A DNA stretch of 64,000 nucleotides, taken from contig CM048842.1 in NCBI GenBank assembly GCA_026545765.1, positions 48,493,431 through 48,557,430 of the forward strand, given 5' to 3'. A program made the position numbers and the translations under genes. This DNA is from Plantago major. Lineage: Eukaryota > Streptophyta > Magnoliopsida > Lamiales > Plantaginaceae. Below the pieces are notes generated by a model. The model saw only the letters and a program-made list of their open reading frames with translations, ran no database searches and was not told where the DNA came from. Below are positions 22,241 to 33,696 of the stretch, in pieces; position 1 is the stretch's first letter; every line of letters starts with the position of its first letter.

Positions 22241-22980
22241 GTTGGGTAGGTTAAAGAACCTTTGTTCCTCCTAATAACCTCTCAGAAAGCTGCTCTCAAG
22301 CTCCTGGCATGCTCTCGAGAAGCTACACTTGAGCTATCCACAAGTTATTCACATAGAGAAAAATTATAAGAGAAAATTTAACATCTCTTCATCAAACAAA
22401 ATATTCTCGAATACTATTATGTACGACTTTCCCAATTAGCAAAACGAAAGTCTAGCATTTCCATAAAGTCAAGATACATATAAAGTGACCTCATTAACAT
22501 ATTCATTTGCAAACAAAGCACCACGGCATAATATTACCATAAGCATGACTAAAATGTCCATCAACATATTCATTTGCAAAAATGTAATGTGCAACTTCAC
22601 AAAATTTCATATCCAACCCGTCACAAGACACCAACACCCAGAACCTCTTGCTTCTTCTTAGATCCCTAAACAGTACATACACTCGTAGTCTCCCTGCTCC
22701 ATCTCGCTGTCCACATCACCGGAATCTCCCCACAGCCTCACACGCGCAGAAGTTCATTGGAAATAAGAAATTCTTGTCAAGCTTCGCTCACTCCTCCGGC
22801 CACCTCTCCACTCCCTATCCACTCCGTCCCTCTTCATCAGAGATGCCCCATAAATCATCTCACCTCTTCCATCAAAAGGGGGACATCAAAGGAAGTGAAA
22901 TTGAGACGAAGAAATAACTGGCGTGAAAAGGAGAGGAAATGAGATTAAGACGATGAAATTGGTGTCTTGTTGGAGTGAAG
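22240..22980. other. Unassigned intergenic stretch
   Basis: No supported gene. The phrase AACATATTCATTTGCAAA occurs twice (about 22496 and 22564). Small open frames from 22648 to 22942 have no recognisable domain and biased composition; I do not call them. Confidence 0.35.
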
Positions 22981-22984
22981 AAGA

Positions 22985-23570
22985 AAGAAGTCGACTATGT
23001 ATGTTGGTGAGCCACCATGCCACCATCCAATTTAACTGGAGCTAGTGAGACACCATGCCTCCATCGATTTAAACATGGTTGGTGAGCTACAGCGCCACTA
23101 ACAAGTCGACTTGGGATGATGCGCTACCATCCAGGCTAGCAAGCTACACTTGGGATGGCATGCTACCAACGGGCCATGCGGTGACGAGCCGCCATCCATC
23201 CGGTGGCGGTATCATCCATTGCAGTTGCCCTCGGTGACGGTTGTCTGTCATCCAAGGTAGGCTGCCACCCGGTGACGAGGCGCCATCTGGTGACGAGCAA
23301 CCATCGAACCGGTGTCGGTGACCATCCGGTTGCCATCCATTGCCATCATCTATCCGGTGACGGTACCATCCGATTGTCGGTGTTGTCCGGTGACGAGGCG
23401 CCATCCGGTGACGACCATCGAACCGGTTGTCGTGACCATTGGTGACGAGGTTACCATCCAGTTGTCGTCATCCATCCGGTATCAGTCGTCGTCGGTGACG
23501 GTGCCATCCGACTTCGGTGACCACTGGTGACGGTACGCCATCCGATTGGGATGGCATGCTACTCTACAGG
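22985..23570. repeat. Degenerate minisatellite of CATCCGGTGACG-type units
   Basis: Short units built from GGTGACG, CCATCCGGT and GGTGAGCTACCATGCC recur, often only 12-30 bp apart, giving open frames on both strands by composition alone. It is GC-richer than the surroundings and grades into the 69-bp repeat block on its right. Confidence 0.75.
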
Positions 23571-23574
23571 CTGG

Positions 23575-23960
23575 CAAGCTATCATGCCATCATACAATAT
23601 ATGGTTGGTGAGCTACCATGCAACCATGCCATCATCCAATATATGGCCATTGAGCTTCCGTCCAAAATATGGTCGGTGAGCCACCATGAAACTATGACAT
23701 CATCCAATATATGTTCATTGAGCTTCCATACAAAATATGGTGGCAAACTACCATGCCACCTTCAGTGGCAAGCTATCATGCCATCATCTGATATATGGTG
23801 GTGAGCTACCATGCCATCATCGATATATGGCCATTGAGCTTCCATCCAAAATATGGTCGGTGAGCCACCATGAAACTATGCCATCATCAAATATATGGCC
23901 ATTGAGCTTCCATCCAAAATATGGTCGGTGAGCTACTATGCCACCATGCTATCATCCAAA
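23575..23960. repeat. 69-bp tandem repeat
   Basis: Units containing CCATTGAGCTTCCATCCAAA, ATATGGTCGGTGAGC and CACCATGAAACTATGCCATC recur. The GGCCATTGAGCTTCC landmark lies at about 23645, 23714, 23829 and 23898, that is 69 bp apart with one longer interval. Confidence 0.85.
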
Positions 23961-23964
23961 GGTG

Positions 23965-24255
23965 TTTGTCTGTAAGCTACCATCTTACTAGATTGACTTG
24001 TCCATGTTAAAATTTTCAGTCTGCCAGTTTTTGTCTTGCTAGATTGAATCGCCCATCTTGAAAGTTTTAGTCTGCAAGTTTCCGTCTTGCTAGATTGAAT
24101 TGCCCATCTTGAAAGTTTTAGTCCGTAAGTTTCCATCTTACTTAATTGACTCGTCCAATTTTAAATGTCAATCTGTAAGTCTCCGACTTACTAGATTGGC
24201 TTGTCCAACTGAGAATGCCAGTCACTAAAAATCCATCTCGCTAGGTTAGTTGTTC
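23965..24255. repeat. 51-bp tandem repeat, five to six copies
   Basis: A unit of the form CTTGCTAGATTGAATCGCCC, then ATCTTGAAAGTTTTAGTCTG, CAAGTTTCCGT recurs every 51 bp (landmark GATTGA at 23991, 24042, 24093 and about 24144). Copies diverge towards the right. Confidence 0.85.
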
Positions 24256-24997
24256 CCAGCCAAGTGTGTCTGTCAGTGAGCTTCTGCATTGCAATGCCAA
24301 GCTAACCACTAGATCACTATGAGTGACATCCACCTCTCTAACCAATCGTTCTCCTTATCAGTGAGCTTAATGTCTGTTATTCTAGTATACTTATGGGATA
24401 ATTGACACCTTTGAAGGAACAGGATAGCATCCGCCCGCGACCTAGCGTGCATCGCTCTATTGGGCATAGAACTTCTACTCTCCGACTCGAGACACTCGAC
24501 TCGAAGAGTGGGGGACAAACTGTACTGGCAAAAATTCGCTCTTGCCAATGAAACTGACAATTTAGTCCATCTGGGTTTACGGCCCAATCCATAGTCCATT
24601 AACGAGTCCATCTTGGCTTCATACAAGAGTTGGATTCCAACAGGCCAGTGAGCTAACCCACCTAGTTGAGTCGTCTATCCAACCAAGTAGTCTACATGCT
24701 ACCCGACTCACTTGACCTCCTCAACCTCCCAGCTGGTTGACAAGCTAGCCAACTTACCTCGCATGTCTAACCCCGTCAGTCAACATTTGGCTAACGGACT
24801 AACTAACTCGTCATGCACGACTGACTATGTCAGCTAGCACTTGGCTGACAGACGAACAAGCTCGCCTTGCTTGGTACTCGATCGACCGAGAATGAACAAA
24901 CTCGAAACCACCCTCGACTCGTGATACATGGTCCAACCCACTTAGTGAGGTCCAACAACCTCACCTAGATTGTGAGCAGACCCTAATGATGGTGGAA
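24256..24997. other. Unassigned sequence right of the minisatellite block
   Basis: Balanced base composition with repeated GCTAAC, GACTAAC and AGCTAGC/GCTAGCC phrases (for example 24720-24860). This suggests more degraded tandem repeat. No gene was recognised. Confidence 0.35.
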
Positions 24998-25005
24998 CTA
25001 TATAG

Positions 25006-25875
25006 CTATGTTTTGAAACTCGGACCCGGACGTTGACCCGGCATACCTACTGTAGGAGGTTCAACCGGGTCAACTCGGGTCAACCTACAAAAAATATTTT
25101 TAAAAATAAAACATAATGTATACCTTAAAAATTCAACATATACATTTTTTACCTAAACAAAAGATAAAAACATTGCATAAGCGACATATGCCTCGATTGA
25201 ATTGCCACAATTCATATAAAATATAGATGATGGCTCAATTCATATGCCTCGATTCCATTGCCACAATTCCACTACACATGGTTGTAGCATAATTTAACTA
25301 CCCATAATTACTCCTTCCTTTTGGAATTTACGATATATATATATAGTTTTCTCCTTCATCATAACCAAATTCAAAGATAAAATTACGCAAATATGAATGC
25401 AACAATTCACACCCTTTGGCCTTCCCCAAATCCCCAATCAATCCCTTTCCTTCCAATCCAACCTAACCCACCAAATCAAACCCAAATCCCACCCCAAAGC
25501 CCTTCACAATCTCATGCAATGACAAGGAGAAAGAAAGTATACAAGTAGAAGAACAGCTGAAAAGCATGAGCGAGCCCAATGACGACGGGACAGAGCCGAT
25601 TGAAGAGCGGCGAATAGAAACGAGCCAAAAGCAGCGAAAAAGGAAGAACAGCGTAAAGGAAAAGGCCGACTCGAGGAAGAAGACTAGGGCTTTTGTTTTG
25701 ATTATTGGGCCGTTTTTATTTTTTCTCCTGTTTTCATTTATTTATTTTTTAGAAAACCGGTTGGAACCGGATTTTTACGGGTTTTTACCGAAACCCGATT
25801 TTTCGTTTGGGGGTTTCGGCCGGAACCCCTCAGTCGCGGTTGAACCGGGTCGACCCGCCGGATTTCATAACATAG
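25006..25875. mobile_element. Non-autonomous hAT-type element with exact 8-bp TSD
   Basis: The left end CTATGTTTTGAAACTCGG and right end (read inwards) CTATGTTATGAAATCCGG form the terminal inverted repeat, followed by matching GGGTCAAC/CCGGGTCGACCCG-type subterminal motifs. The direct repeat CTATATAG flanks it at 24998-25005 and 25876-25883. The interior is not repetitive and contains the open frame at 25566, so it may carry captured sequence. Confidence 0.8.
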
Positions 25876-25883
25876 CTATATAG
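25566..25883 (+). CDS. Hypothetical small protein inside the hAT-type element
   Basis: A 105-residue open frame starting at a true ATG. It has a charged N-terminus (EERRIETSQKQRKRKNSVKE), one strongly hydrophobic segment at about residues 42-62 (AFVLIIGPFLFFLLFSFIYF) and a Gly/Pro-rich tail. The last codons are encoded by the terminal inverted repeat, and the stop codon falls inside the target duplication. I recognise no family. It could be a captured 5' gene fragment whose frame runs out into the terminus, or chance. Confidence 0.25.
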   Translation: MSEPNDDGTEPIEERRIETSQKQRKRKNSVKEKADSRKKTRAFVLIIGPFLFFLLFSFIYFLENRLEPDFYGFLPKPDFSFGGFGRNPSVAVEPGRPAGFHNIAI

Positions 25884-27050
25884 AGAAGAGTGGGGAGACA
25901 TGGATGATCATCGCATTCTGACTACAACAAACCCTAGCAATCAATCTCTCATGCCTCCATCTCTCTCAAGCTCTCTGATCAACACCAACCGTCACCTACC
26001 CTCATCCACCATCGTCTATCACCATCCATCATCAACCTTCAACTATCCGCCATCATCCATCGTCATCCATCTCTGTCAGACGATTACCAGCTAGCTCCTT
26101 TCTACAAGGTCAGCTAACCCACTGTTGGTGCTCATCCACCACGTTGCTGAACCAACTTCGACAACGAGGATAAGTCGGCGCTTGCCGTCATCTCTCTCCT
26201 ACCTCTTTCATTTGATTACGATGTACGCGGTCCTCTAATTTGGCGTGAGTCCATGCAATCGGCACCACACGGTGTCACCTTGGAACCTCACGTCTCATTT
26301 GCTATTCTTTGCCTTGCAGGTCGGTGGCCCCAATTTCTAATCCTAATTTGATTGTAAATTTACGGCGTCTACGGCCCATAAAAAATTATAACTTTTGCAC
26401 TATGGGAAGCAGGTCAATATAATATTACTATGTGTTAAGTTACAAGTATAAGTTTAGTTTGAAATATGGTTTGTTTAATATATATTGGTTCCAATTAGTA
26501 TTATTCTTTGCCATAAAAAGGTATCTTAGTTATATGAGGGAAATTACACTTGTTGCAACAAATTAAATGTTATAACCAACACAAACATAAAGAATAATTT
26601 TTAAATTGAATTACAGGCGAGATAGTAGTGTGATCATAGTAATCCCGTAATCGTTTAATTAAATATGTGATTTTTATAGTTAAAGGTATTGGCATTGAAC
26701 ATTGGTACCAGGGAAGAATAGCGACAAATAAGGTTAGATTACATCTTTGTGGTTCTTGTTGTGCACTCTATTATTTTAAATTAGAAATCCACATCTAAAA
26801 TAATGTACAATTTCAATCGATTCATGTGGTGTAATAAAAGTGTAGAATATGCATAAGCACAAAGTAGAGAGGCTCCACGTACGTTCCATAACAACACAAT
26901 AAGTTTGTGTCCTCATGGTTTTTATCATTCTTGTACCTCGGACCAATCTATATGCGAATTGTATGATCTACCGAATCAATTTATCATTGGTTTCAAACAT
27001 AGGACTTTAAACTACATTGGCCGGCCTATTGTTTTATTCACAAAGAATGA
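25884..27050. other. Intergenic, upstream of the second phytocyanin gene
   Basis: 25900-26100 is CATC/CCATC-rich low-complexity sequence giving a chance open frame. The rest, to 27050, is AT-rich with no recognised element and presumably includes the promoter of the gene at 27148. Confidence 0.35.
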
Positions 27051-27053
27051 GCC

Positions 27054-27060
27054 TATATAA
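27054..27060 (+). promoter_or_regulatory. TATA box of the second phytocyanin gene
   Basis: TATATAA in the context GAGCCTATATAAGAC, 88 bp before the ATG at 27148 and with no other ATG between, which fits a transcription start about 30 bp further on. Confidence 0.65.
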
Positions 27061-27147
27061 GACTAACTTACAGCTTCCTAGTTCCATCACCAAGCCGAAG
27101 CTAAATCATTCGACTACACTCCGATTTCAAGACCTCCAAATCAATAA

Positions 27148-27714
27148 ATGGCAGCCTCGAAAGCTTTCCTGATCGCGCTGTTCATTGCAGCCTTCGCTGC
27201 TCCAGCTTTCGCTACTGACTACATGGTTGGAGATGATGCGGGTTGGAAATTAGATGTTAATTACACCGAATGGGCTCATGGGAAAGACTTTCGAGTTGGA
27301 GATACACTCAGTATGTTTATCTTATTGTGATTTTATTAGTATAAATAAACCTAGCTAGTGACAAAATCAATACTGAATTGTTTGCATTTTCTTCTGTTTG
27401 TGTTAGTGTTCATGTATAACAAGGAGTATCACAATGTTGCTAAAGTGAATGCCACGGATTTTCATAACTGCGTGGAATCGAACTCAAGCAATCTTCTCAA
27501 GAGTGGACAGGACACAATCACCCTTGCCGCCACGGGAAGAAAGTGGTACATCTGCAGTGTTGCGGACCACTGCACCAAGGGAATGAAGCTTGTTATAGAT
27601 GTGGCAGCAGAGGGGCCCGCCCCGGCTCCTTCTGCCGCTACTCAGGTCTCTCCCCTGAAGACTTATTTGTGGATTATTGGTTCGCTTGCTGCTATCAAAT
27701 TGATGATGGCTTGA
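27148..27714 (+). CDS. Phytocyanin (blue copper protein), GPI-anchored form
   Basis: Full-length paralogue of the gene at 14778. Exons are 27148-27310 and 27407-27714 with a 96-bp GT-AG intron at the same codon; 156 residues. It has a signal peptide ([20 protein letters not shown]), a phytocyanin domain from [12 protein letters not shown], and predicted copper ligands His (EYHNV), Cys (WYICS), His (DHC) and Met (HCTKGMK). The axial Met is the plantacyanin/uclacyanin-like choice, unlike the Leu of the paralogue. After the domain come GPAPAPSAA and a hydrophobic C-terminus ([16 protein letters not shown]), the pattern of a GPI-anchor signal. It is likely on the outer plasma membrane or cell wall; substrate and partner are unknown. 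Confidence 0.92.
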
Positions 27715-28160
27715 AGACTTAACTCAGGAAAATATCAAGTGCCATATGACTTTTACCATGTACACTTAAATAATTTGCTCCCCAAGTCCCAAGTGTCTAT
27801 GACTTTTCGACAAGTCCTAGGAGATTAATATGTTTGTGTTCATTGTTTTGTTCGTAAGCTGTTTGTTTGGCTACCTTATTTTCTTGAGGTTACTAATGAG
27901 ATCAATAAGAGCTGGTTTAACATATTTTTTTGTTTATATTGTTTATAGCCTACCAAATCTTATTGTTTAGAGCTGGTTTAACATACTCGTGGTTCGATTT
28001 TCAGTTATTTAGATCTGAATATCTGACTGTTGTGTTCGTAGTTGCTTCGAATCTTATGGTTACACATATGATGAATTTTTTTAGCCATTGTTGAACTTGA
28101 ATGTGTTGTCAGATTTGTAGATATGGTACTTGTTGTGACACCTTAGTTTCAAAATTTTTT
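27715..28160. other. 3' flank of the second phytocyanin gene
   Basis: Likely 3' UTR, then T-rich sequence in which AGCTGGTTTAACATA occurs twice (about 27909 and 27971). No gene seen. Confidence 0.35.
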
Positions 28161-28800
28161 ATCGTTTAGGTTTCTATGTAAATTGTGTATGTCTATCTGT
28201 AAATTGTTAATATTTGTGATTTCATTTCTTTTTGTTTGGATTTTTGTAGGTTTGTAGAACCGATAGTTTTTAGTGTGAATTGTGCATGTTTATACTGAAA
28301 TTGCTGATGTTTAATGATAAATAGGTGATGTTTCAATATATAGGTTTTTGTTTAATATTTTAAAGTTCTTATTGTTTAGGTTTGTATGTAAATTGTCTAT
28401 GTTTAGCTGTAAATTGATGATATTCGTGGTTTCAATTTATATTTTAGAGTTCATGTAGATTTGTAGAACTTGGATGTATGTGTGAACAACCTATTTTTAT
28501 ACTGAAATTGATGATGTTTAATGGTAAATAGGTGATGTTTTAATACCGTTTTTTAGTTTCATCTTTTTTAAGTTCTAATTGTTTAGGTTTTTATGTAAAT
28601 AGTGTATGTTTTGCTGTAAACTGTTGATGTTTGTGGTTTCATTGCTTTTTTGTTTAGAGTTTCTTTAGTTTTGTAAAACTGGTATCTTTTCATTGTAAAT
28701 TGTGCATGTTTTTACTGTAATTGTTGATGTTGAATGTAAAATAGTTGATGTTAGTTGATTTTTTTGTTTGTGAATGGTTAAATCTTCTTACCACTAATGG
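28160..28800. repeat. About 210-bp tandem repeat, three diverged copies
   Basis: The landmark TTTAGGTTT(C/G/T)TATGTAAAT recurs at about 28167, 28377 and 28584. Each unit also carries TGTAAATTG(T/A)TGAT, a GTTTGTAGAAC-like phrase, and ACTGAAATTGATGATGTTTA. The third copy is followed by partial units to about 28870. Confidence 0.8.
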
Positions 28801-28869
28801 CATATGTTTATATTGCAATTGTTGATGTTAAATGTCAAATAAGTGATGTTTGTTTTGTATGTACTAGGT

Positions 28870-29804
28870 TTTCATAATAGTGGTCGAATAAAGAAAAAGA
28901 TTGATGACAAAAATGGCGACATGAAGGGGTCGACGAATAAGTGAAGGGTGTGAAAAATGTTATTGCGGATGATATGTTTTTGCAGAATTGATTGTAGTTT
29001 GTATTTAGTGAATTTGAATATTTTTATTGTTTTATATGTAACGACATTTATTATTTGATGAATAAAATTGAATTCTATGTTTATTTATGATTATTGTATT
29101 TTTATTGGATAAGTATGTTTTCATTAATGATTTTACGCTAAATATATATGATTATATACGTTTTTTATCTAAAATATCAATATGATTGGATGTATACATG
29201 AAAGCCACGATGAGCTATTAAAAAAAAAAAAGGCAGGTCAATCCGATTCGGCCAGGTTGATCCGAAAAAAATTAGATTATGTAGTTTTTTTGTGTAAATT
29301 GTCTATATTTGTCTATTATTGTGAACTCTCGAGATGGATAGACTCACTCCACATACTCATTAAGGCTCCACTCATCCAAAAATTAGGATGATATGTGCGA
29401 GGCTTTCTTTGGAAACCTACTAACGTGTGGTACTTCAATAAATAATAGTAGTACATGTGAAATCAAATCTCTAATTTGCATATTGACAAAGTGAATAGAA
29501 CTTTCAAACTCACCAACGGACTCACTAATTAGTTTCCGAACATATTTTTTTTTATTTTTATCTCAAGCCCAGTGACCCAAATGGTCGAATTCGAGCTTAT
29601 TTATGGTGTTTCAAGTTCATGCTTAATTATGGTCTTTCAAGCATCAGGCTCAAGCTCGCAGCCTCGCATATTGACTCTTTTTGAGTGAGTCAAGCTAGGC
29701 CACAAGTGCAATTGGATTGAAGCTCAAGGTATAAGAAGATCAACTCAACTAGACTCGACTCATATAATATCATATCATTTGGACACATTTACGATTAATT
29801 ACTA
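28870..29804. other. Unassigned AT-rich intergenic sequence
   Basis: No gene supported. 29575-29770 contains GAGCTT/AAGCTC/CAAGCTCG motifs in both orientations, the sort of subterminal pattern seen in non-autonomous hAT elements, but ends were not found. Confidence 0.3.
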
Positions 29805-30024
29805 CTCTCTTCATTCCATAGATTTATTTATTTGGCTTTAACTCATTATTTGTCTTGTTTTGTGAAATTCTTCTTAAAGCGTAATGAATGATTTAATAAA
29901 ATCGTATAATGAAAATTTAAAATTAAATTTTGAATATATGATTTTATTAAATTATTCTTAATGAAGTTTAAGAGAATTCGATATTAAATATCGAATATAG
30001 TCAATAGGTCGAAATCGAAATGGG
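29805..30024. mobile_element. Stowaway-like MITE
   Basis: Left end CTCTCTTCATTCCATAGATT, right end GGTCGAAATCGAAATGGG, flanked by TA (29803-29804 and 30025-30026). The centre TTTAATAAAATCGTATAATG pairs with its reverse and matches the centre of the MITE at 7941-8190. Confidence 0.75.
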
Positions 30025-30026
30025 TA

Positions 30027-31871
30027 TGTAATACACAAAATTGCGAGTGTGTTTCCACACATTGACAATTAATTGCCACTACTAAGAAACAACTAATGAT
30101 ACACAAAATCATAAGTGTGTACTGGGGATAGGTTCATTGAAAGATCCACTTTCGTAACACGCGAGTCAATTTATCTTTTCCACCAATTAACAAAACTTCA
30201 TACATAAAAAATAAGCTGCAACACATCAATGAATAATAAGCAATTATAAATTTTACGCAAATTACATTTTGTTATTAAAGTACATTTTACCTATGTTTTC
30301 ATATTTTATCAATTATTTTAGCTTTTCTTAAAACTACGCGTCAACCGTAACAGAGATAATGTACATGTTACCATGATGCAATTTGTGACAGTGTCTACCA
30401 TTGAATCATCTCAACATACCAACAGGGACAAAACTTATGCCATTTTTGTTGGCAGGAAAGAAGAAACAAATAAAAAAGAAGCTAAAATCAACCAAGACAA
30501 GGTGAAAAAATCTCATGTAGAAAAAAAAGATGGGAACATATCCACATCATTTGTTTAAATTAGTGAACTCAGTGAAGGTATATGACAATGATTTATCTCC
30601 CAACCAACATAAATTGAATGACAAGTTGCTTGTTCTTCCATGTGGTCCTAGTCCCACCATTGTTGCATGAAAATGAAAACATCAGTTGGAGCCCACTCAA
30701 ACAAATACTGATGAAATAAAGCAAGAGTCTTTCTTCATCTCATTTAACAACTGCAAACCTAACTTTGCTACACATTCCTTAATCTGTAATGCAACAGCTC
30801 ACTTTCAACCTAATCCAGATCAACTACCTTTTATTAAGAAAGGTGTGCTATTATTTCCACAAAGCAATTATAAAATCTAGCCCATATGATCATCATAATC
30901 TTTAACTGGTGGTACTTGGTACAAGACTCATGAAAGCTTAACAACTCTACTCCATAAAAGTAGTTGCACTGTCATTTATGGAACTGCATGATCCCTATTC
31001 CACTAAGCATGATATGCTACTACTTATATTGCTCTACTAATAGTTCCTCAGGATATGTTGTTTTGATGTTCATTATGAGTCGAGGTTTCATTTAGCAATG
31101 CTAGTTCACGGTGGCGCTTGTGGCAGAAGCTAAGAATTGCAGGATAGATACTAAAATGTTCCTGGATGAAGAAGGGAAGAAAGACTGGCAAATGATACCC
31201 TGATTTATCTTAGCCTAATGAATAATCGAATATCATTCCTCTACATGCCGTTACACCAAGAATCAAACCTCAATAGTCATTTTTGCGCTAAACAAAATTT
31301 CTTAATCAGGAAGTAGTCGGTCTTAAGAACTTCCGTCGCTTGTTCAATACAATTCGGCATTACCTAATTAGCATGTCAAATACTCTAATTTTGGAAGGAC
31401 AAAACAAGAAATTGAATCACATAGGAACATGTATAGGACAAGAAACAAACTTACGAGGCAAAGAGATATGAAAATCGATTCACAATTGCATGAATCTTAG
31501 ATTAACACAAGTGTTGTTTGACAAAATGATTACAATTAACATTTAGCAATATCCAAAGAATCAGAGTCTCTATATATGTTCTGCTTTCTTCCCAAGAACA
31601 TACTGATAAAACAAGGGAAAAGTAAAAGAGACATCTTTATTCTCTTAAACCCAACCCATTGCGGAACAATTTATAAAGCAGTGAATAAATCACAAAAGGG
31701 CATCAAGGTCTACCCTTTTCCATACCCCATCTTCATATACAACAAACCAAATCATCAATATATCTTTCACCTTTTGATTTCAGATTAACCTCACAATCAA
31801 AGGTAAGAAAAAGGGTGCATACCAGAATAATCTTATCTCCACCCTTGAATAAAGATCAGCCATTTCGGCTG
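30027..31871. other. Intergenic and 3' flank of the transporter gene
   Basis: AT-rich sequence without a supported gene. The right end (from about 31570) is likely the 3' UTR of the leftward-transcribed transporter. Small open frames at 30373, 30686 and 31576 lack domains. Confidence 0.35.
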
Positions 31872-32927
31872 TCAGTGAGCTGTAGACTTGGACCTCTTCC
31901 TTGCCTCACTGTAAAGCACCACTCCCATTATAGTAACACCGAATCCAGTCATCCCCATCACCGTCACCGGGTTCCTAAATATCAAAACTGACACCACAGC
32001 AGCAACCGCGGCTTTAGCATTCCCCAACACTTGCAATGTCAAGGCACTTGTATGCTTGGTAACCAAAAAATTTGTCAAGTTAACCAAATACGCAACCGTG
32101 GCATTACCTATCAACAGAAAAACCATAAATCCATCCCCCCTGGCTTTCTCAATTGTCACAGCAAACACATTTCCTTCAATATACAATGTAAAAGGTAACA
32201 AAATCATAGCTGCCATAGGAGCCATGTACAAGAGCAGATTCATGGAATGCAATTTCTCAGCTTCTGAAGTTAACAACAACCCTTGAACCACAGACTTCAA
32301 AGCCCTTCCAGCTGTTGAACCAATGCACATCAAGAACCCGAAAAGATGGAACAGTGGTTCACTGTTACTTGCCAAAACAATCCCTAGAACCACTGGCACC
32401 AGCGCCAAATAAACCTCAGCAGACTCTTTCTTACAGGTAATCACAAAAGCGAAAATCGCCGTAAAAAACGGGGTCGTAGCCCCAATAGCCTGGTTAAAAG
32501 ATACCGGCAAGTACCTTAAAGAGGTATTTCCACAAACAACAGAGAAGCAAAAGATAATACTCAAACCGAAAATCTTGAAGAACTGTTTCCTACTGTGTAT
32601 TTGCTGAAAAGGCACAATCTCAAGCCACTTTATGGCAAACATACTATAAGCCGAGCAAGAAATCATATGAAGCATTGTCAAGAAAATGGGGTATCTGTAA
32701 CCGTAGTAGCTGAGCAAGTACTTGTTGAGTAACAAGACACCAATGTTGGAGAAATACCAGGATGCAATAATGGAAGCGGTTAGGAATGCCGGAGAAATGA
32801 GCGGACCGTACTGGAGCTGCCTGATTTCTGCAGTTGGGGTGACTGGAATGTCCAAGACTTGGTGTTCATTGGGCTCCAGACGTGGGTTACTGCCCCTCCT
32901 TGTCGTCCATGACTGTGCCTCCACCAT
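31872..32927 (-). CDS. Nucleotide-sugar/triose-phosphate-translocator family protein (At1g12500 type)
   Basis: Intronless gene, 351 residues, of the plant drug/metabolite transporter superfamily (TPT/NST group), closest in my recollection to Arabidopsis At1g12500. The N-terminal [16 protein letters not shown] is conserved in that subgroup. About ten hydrophobic helices follow, with the family signatures [20 protein letters not shown] (first helices), [48 protein letters not shown] and [20 protein letters not shown]. It probably sits in the Golgi or another endomembrane. The substrate cannot be deduced from sequence. The C-terminus ends in basic RKRSKSTAH. No lesion is seen. The leader carries a hairpin repeat array (32939-33180). 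Confidence 0.92.
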   Translation of the reverse strand: MVEAQSWTTRRGSNPRLEPNEHQVLDIPVTPTAEIRQLQYGPLISPAFLTASIIASWYFSNIGVLLLNKYLLSYYGYRYPIFLTMLHMISCSAYSMFAIKWLEIVPFQQIHSRKQFFKIFGLSIIFCFSVVCGNTSLRYLPVSFNQAIGATTPFFTAIFAFVITCKKESAEVYLALVPVVLGIVLASNSEPLFHLFGFLMCIGSTAGRALKSVVQGLLLTSEAEKLHSMNLLLYMAPMAAMILLPFTLYIEGNVFAVTIEKARGDGFMVFLLIGNATVAYLVNLTNFLVTKHTSALTLQVLGNAKAAVAAVVSVLIFRNPVTVMGMTGFGVTIMGVVLYSEARKRSKSTAH

Positions 32928-32938
32928 TACAGCAAACT

Positions 32939-33180
32939 AGTTCAAGAACTGCAAAACCCACAATAAAAATGCAATCTTTTTGCAGTTTTTGTGTTAAGAA
33001 ATTCAAGAACTGCAAAACCCAAAAGAAAAATGCAATCTTTTTGCAGTTTTTGTGTAAAGAAGTTGAAGAACTACAAAACCAACAATAAAAATGCAATCTT
33101 TTTGCAGTTTTTGTGTAAAGAAGTTGAAGAACAACAAAACCCACAATAAAAATGCAAGCTTTTTTGCAGTTTTAGTGTAA
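32939..33180 (-). repeat. Four 61-bp tandem repeats with hairpin arms in the transporter leader
   Basis: Each unit has AACTGCAAAA(CC) and TTTTTGCAGTT separated by about 20 bp, so each unit can fold into a stem in DNA or RNA. Units start near 32940, 33002, 33061 and 33123; the third and fourth have partly eroded left arms. They sit immediately upstream of the start codon at 32927, hence probably in the 5' UTR. No ATG lies in the leader sequence on the coding strand through this array. Confidence 0.85.
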
Positions 33181-33184
33181 AGAA

Positions 33185-33696
33185 TGGGTGTGTGAAGTGT
33201 TAGGAAGTGATGGAGTTTTAGCTAAAGGGTGTTGAGGGAGATCTGTTCTTGGGGTGGATCTGGGTGGAGGGTTGAGATTCAGATTTAAGGGGGGAGAAGG
33301 ATGGGGGCTGTAGGATGAGAAAATGTGGAGATTAAATAGTTTTAAATTCATTTTTTTGGATTTCTCGTGGTGTGGGGTATATGCGTGTCGGTATGATAAT
33401 GATAATCAATTTATTAAGTTGAGAACATTTAAAAGATTTGATTCTCCGAGTGATGTTACTGCTTAAAATAAGAAGAAAGAAGTTATGTAGATGTACATTT
33501 ACATTTTACATCATGTAGCTGGCGCCTGTTGTTGAATGACGATGATTAGGGGATTTGTTTATGTTTAGTTTTGGATTCATTGTAGTAGAAATGTAAAATT
33601 TTGCTGGGATAGTTAAACTGCAAAGTACCATGTGTGGGGAAGGCATTAGGTGGGTCATTGTGTCCTAGTTTTGAACCAATGAAATTGGTAGCACTG
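33185..33696. other. Upstream region of the transporter gene
   Basis: Purine/GT-rich on the + strand near 33220-33320, which on the coding strand is a CT-rich probable 5' UTR or promoter. The phrase TTTTGGATTCAT(T/C)GTA with following GAAATGTAAAA recurs on the other side of the Gypsy element near 37500. Confidence 0.35.

Noticed and set aside
22648..22942. Two overlapping small open frames
   Set aside because: No recognisable domain and no conserved start or splice context; composition resembles the neighbouring repeat DNA.
23144..23804. Open frames on both strands in the minisatellite block
   Set aside because: Products of the tandem repeat, rich in His, Pro and Ser, with no start context or domain.
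23000..24300. CRISPR-like array
   Set aside because: Direct tandem repeats without unique spacers of constant size, in a plant nuclear context.
32887..33144. Upstream open frame overlapping the transporter start codon
   Set aside because: The frame opens at a GTG, not an ATG, and is generated by the hairpin repeats; no upstream ATG exists in this leader.
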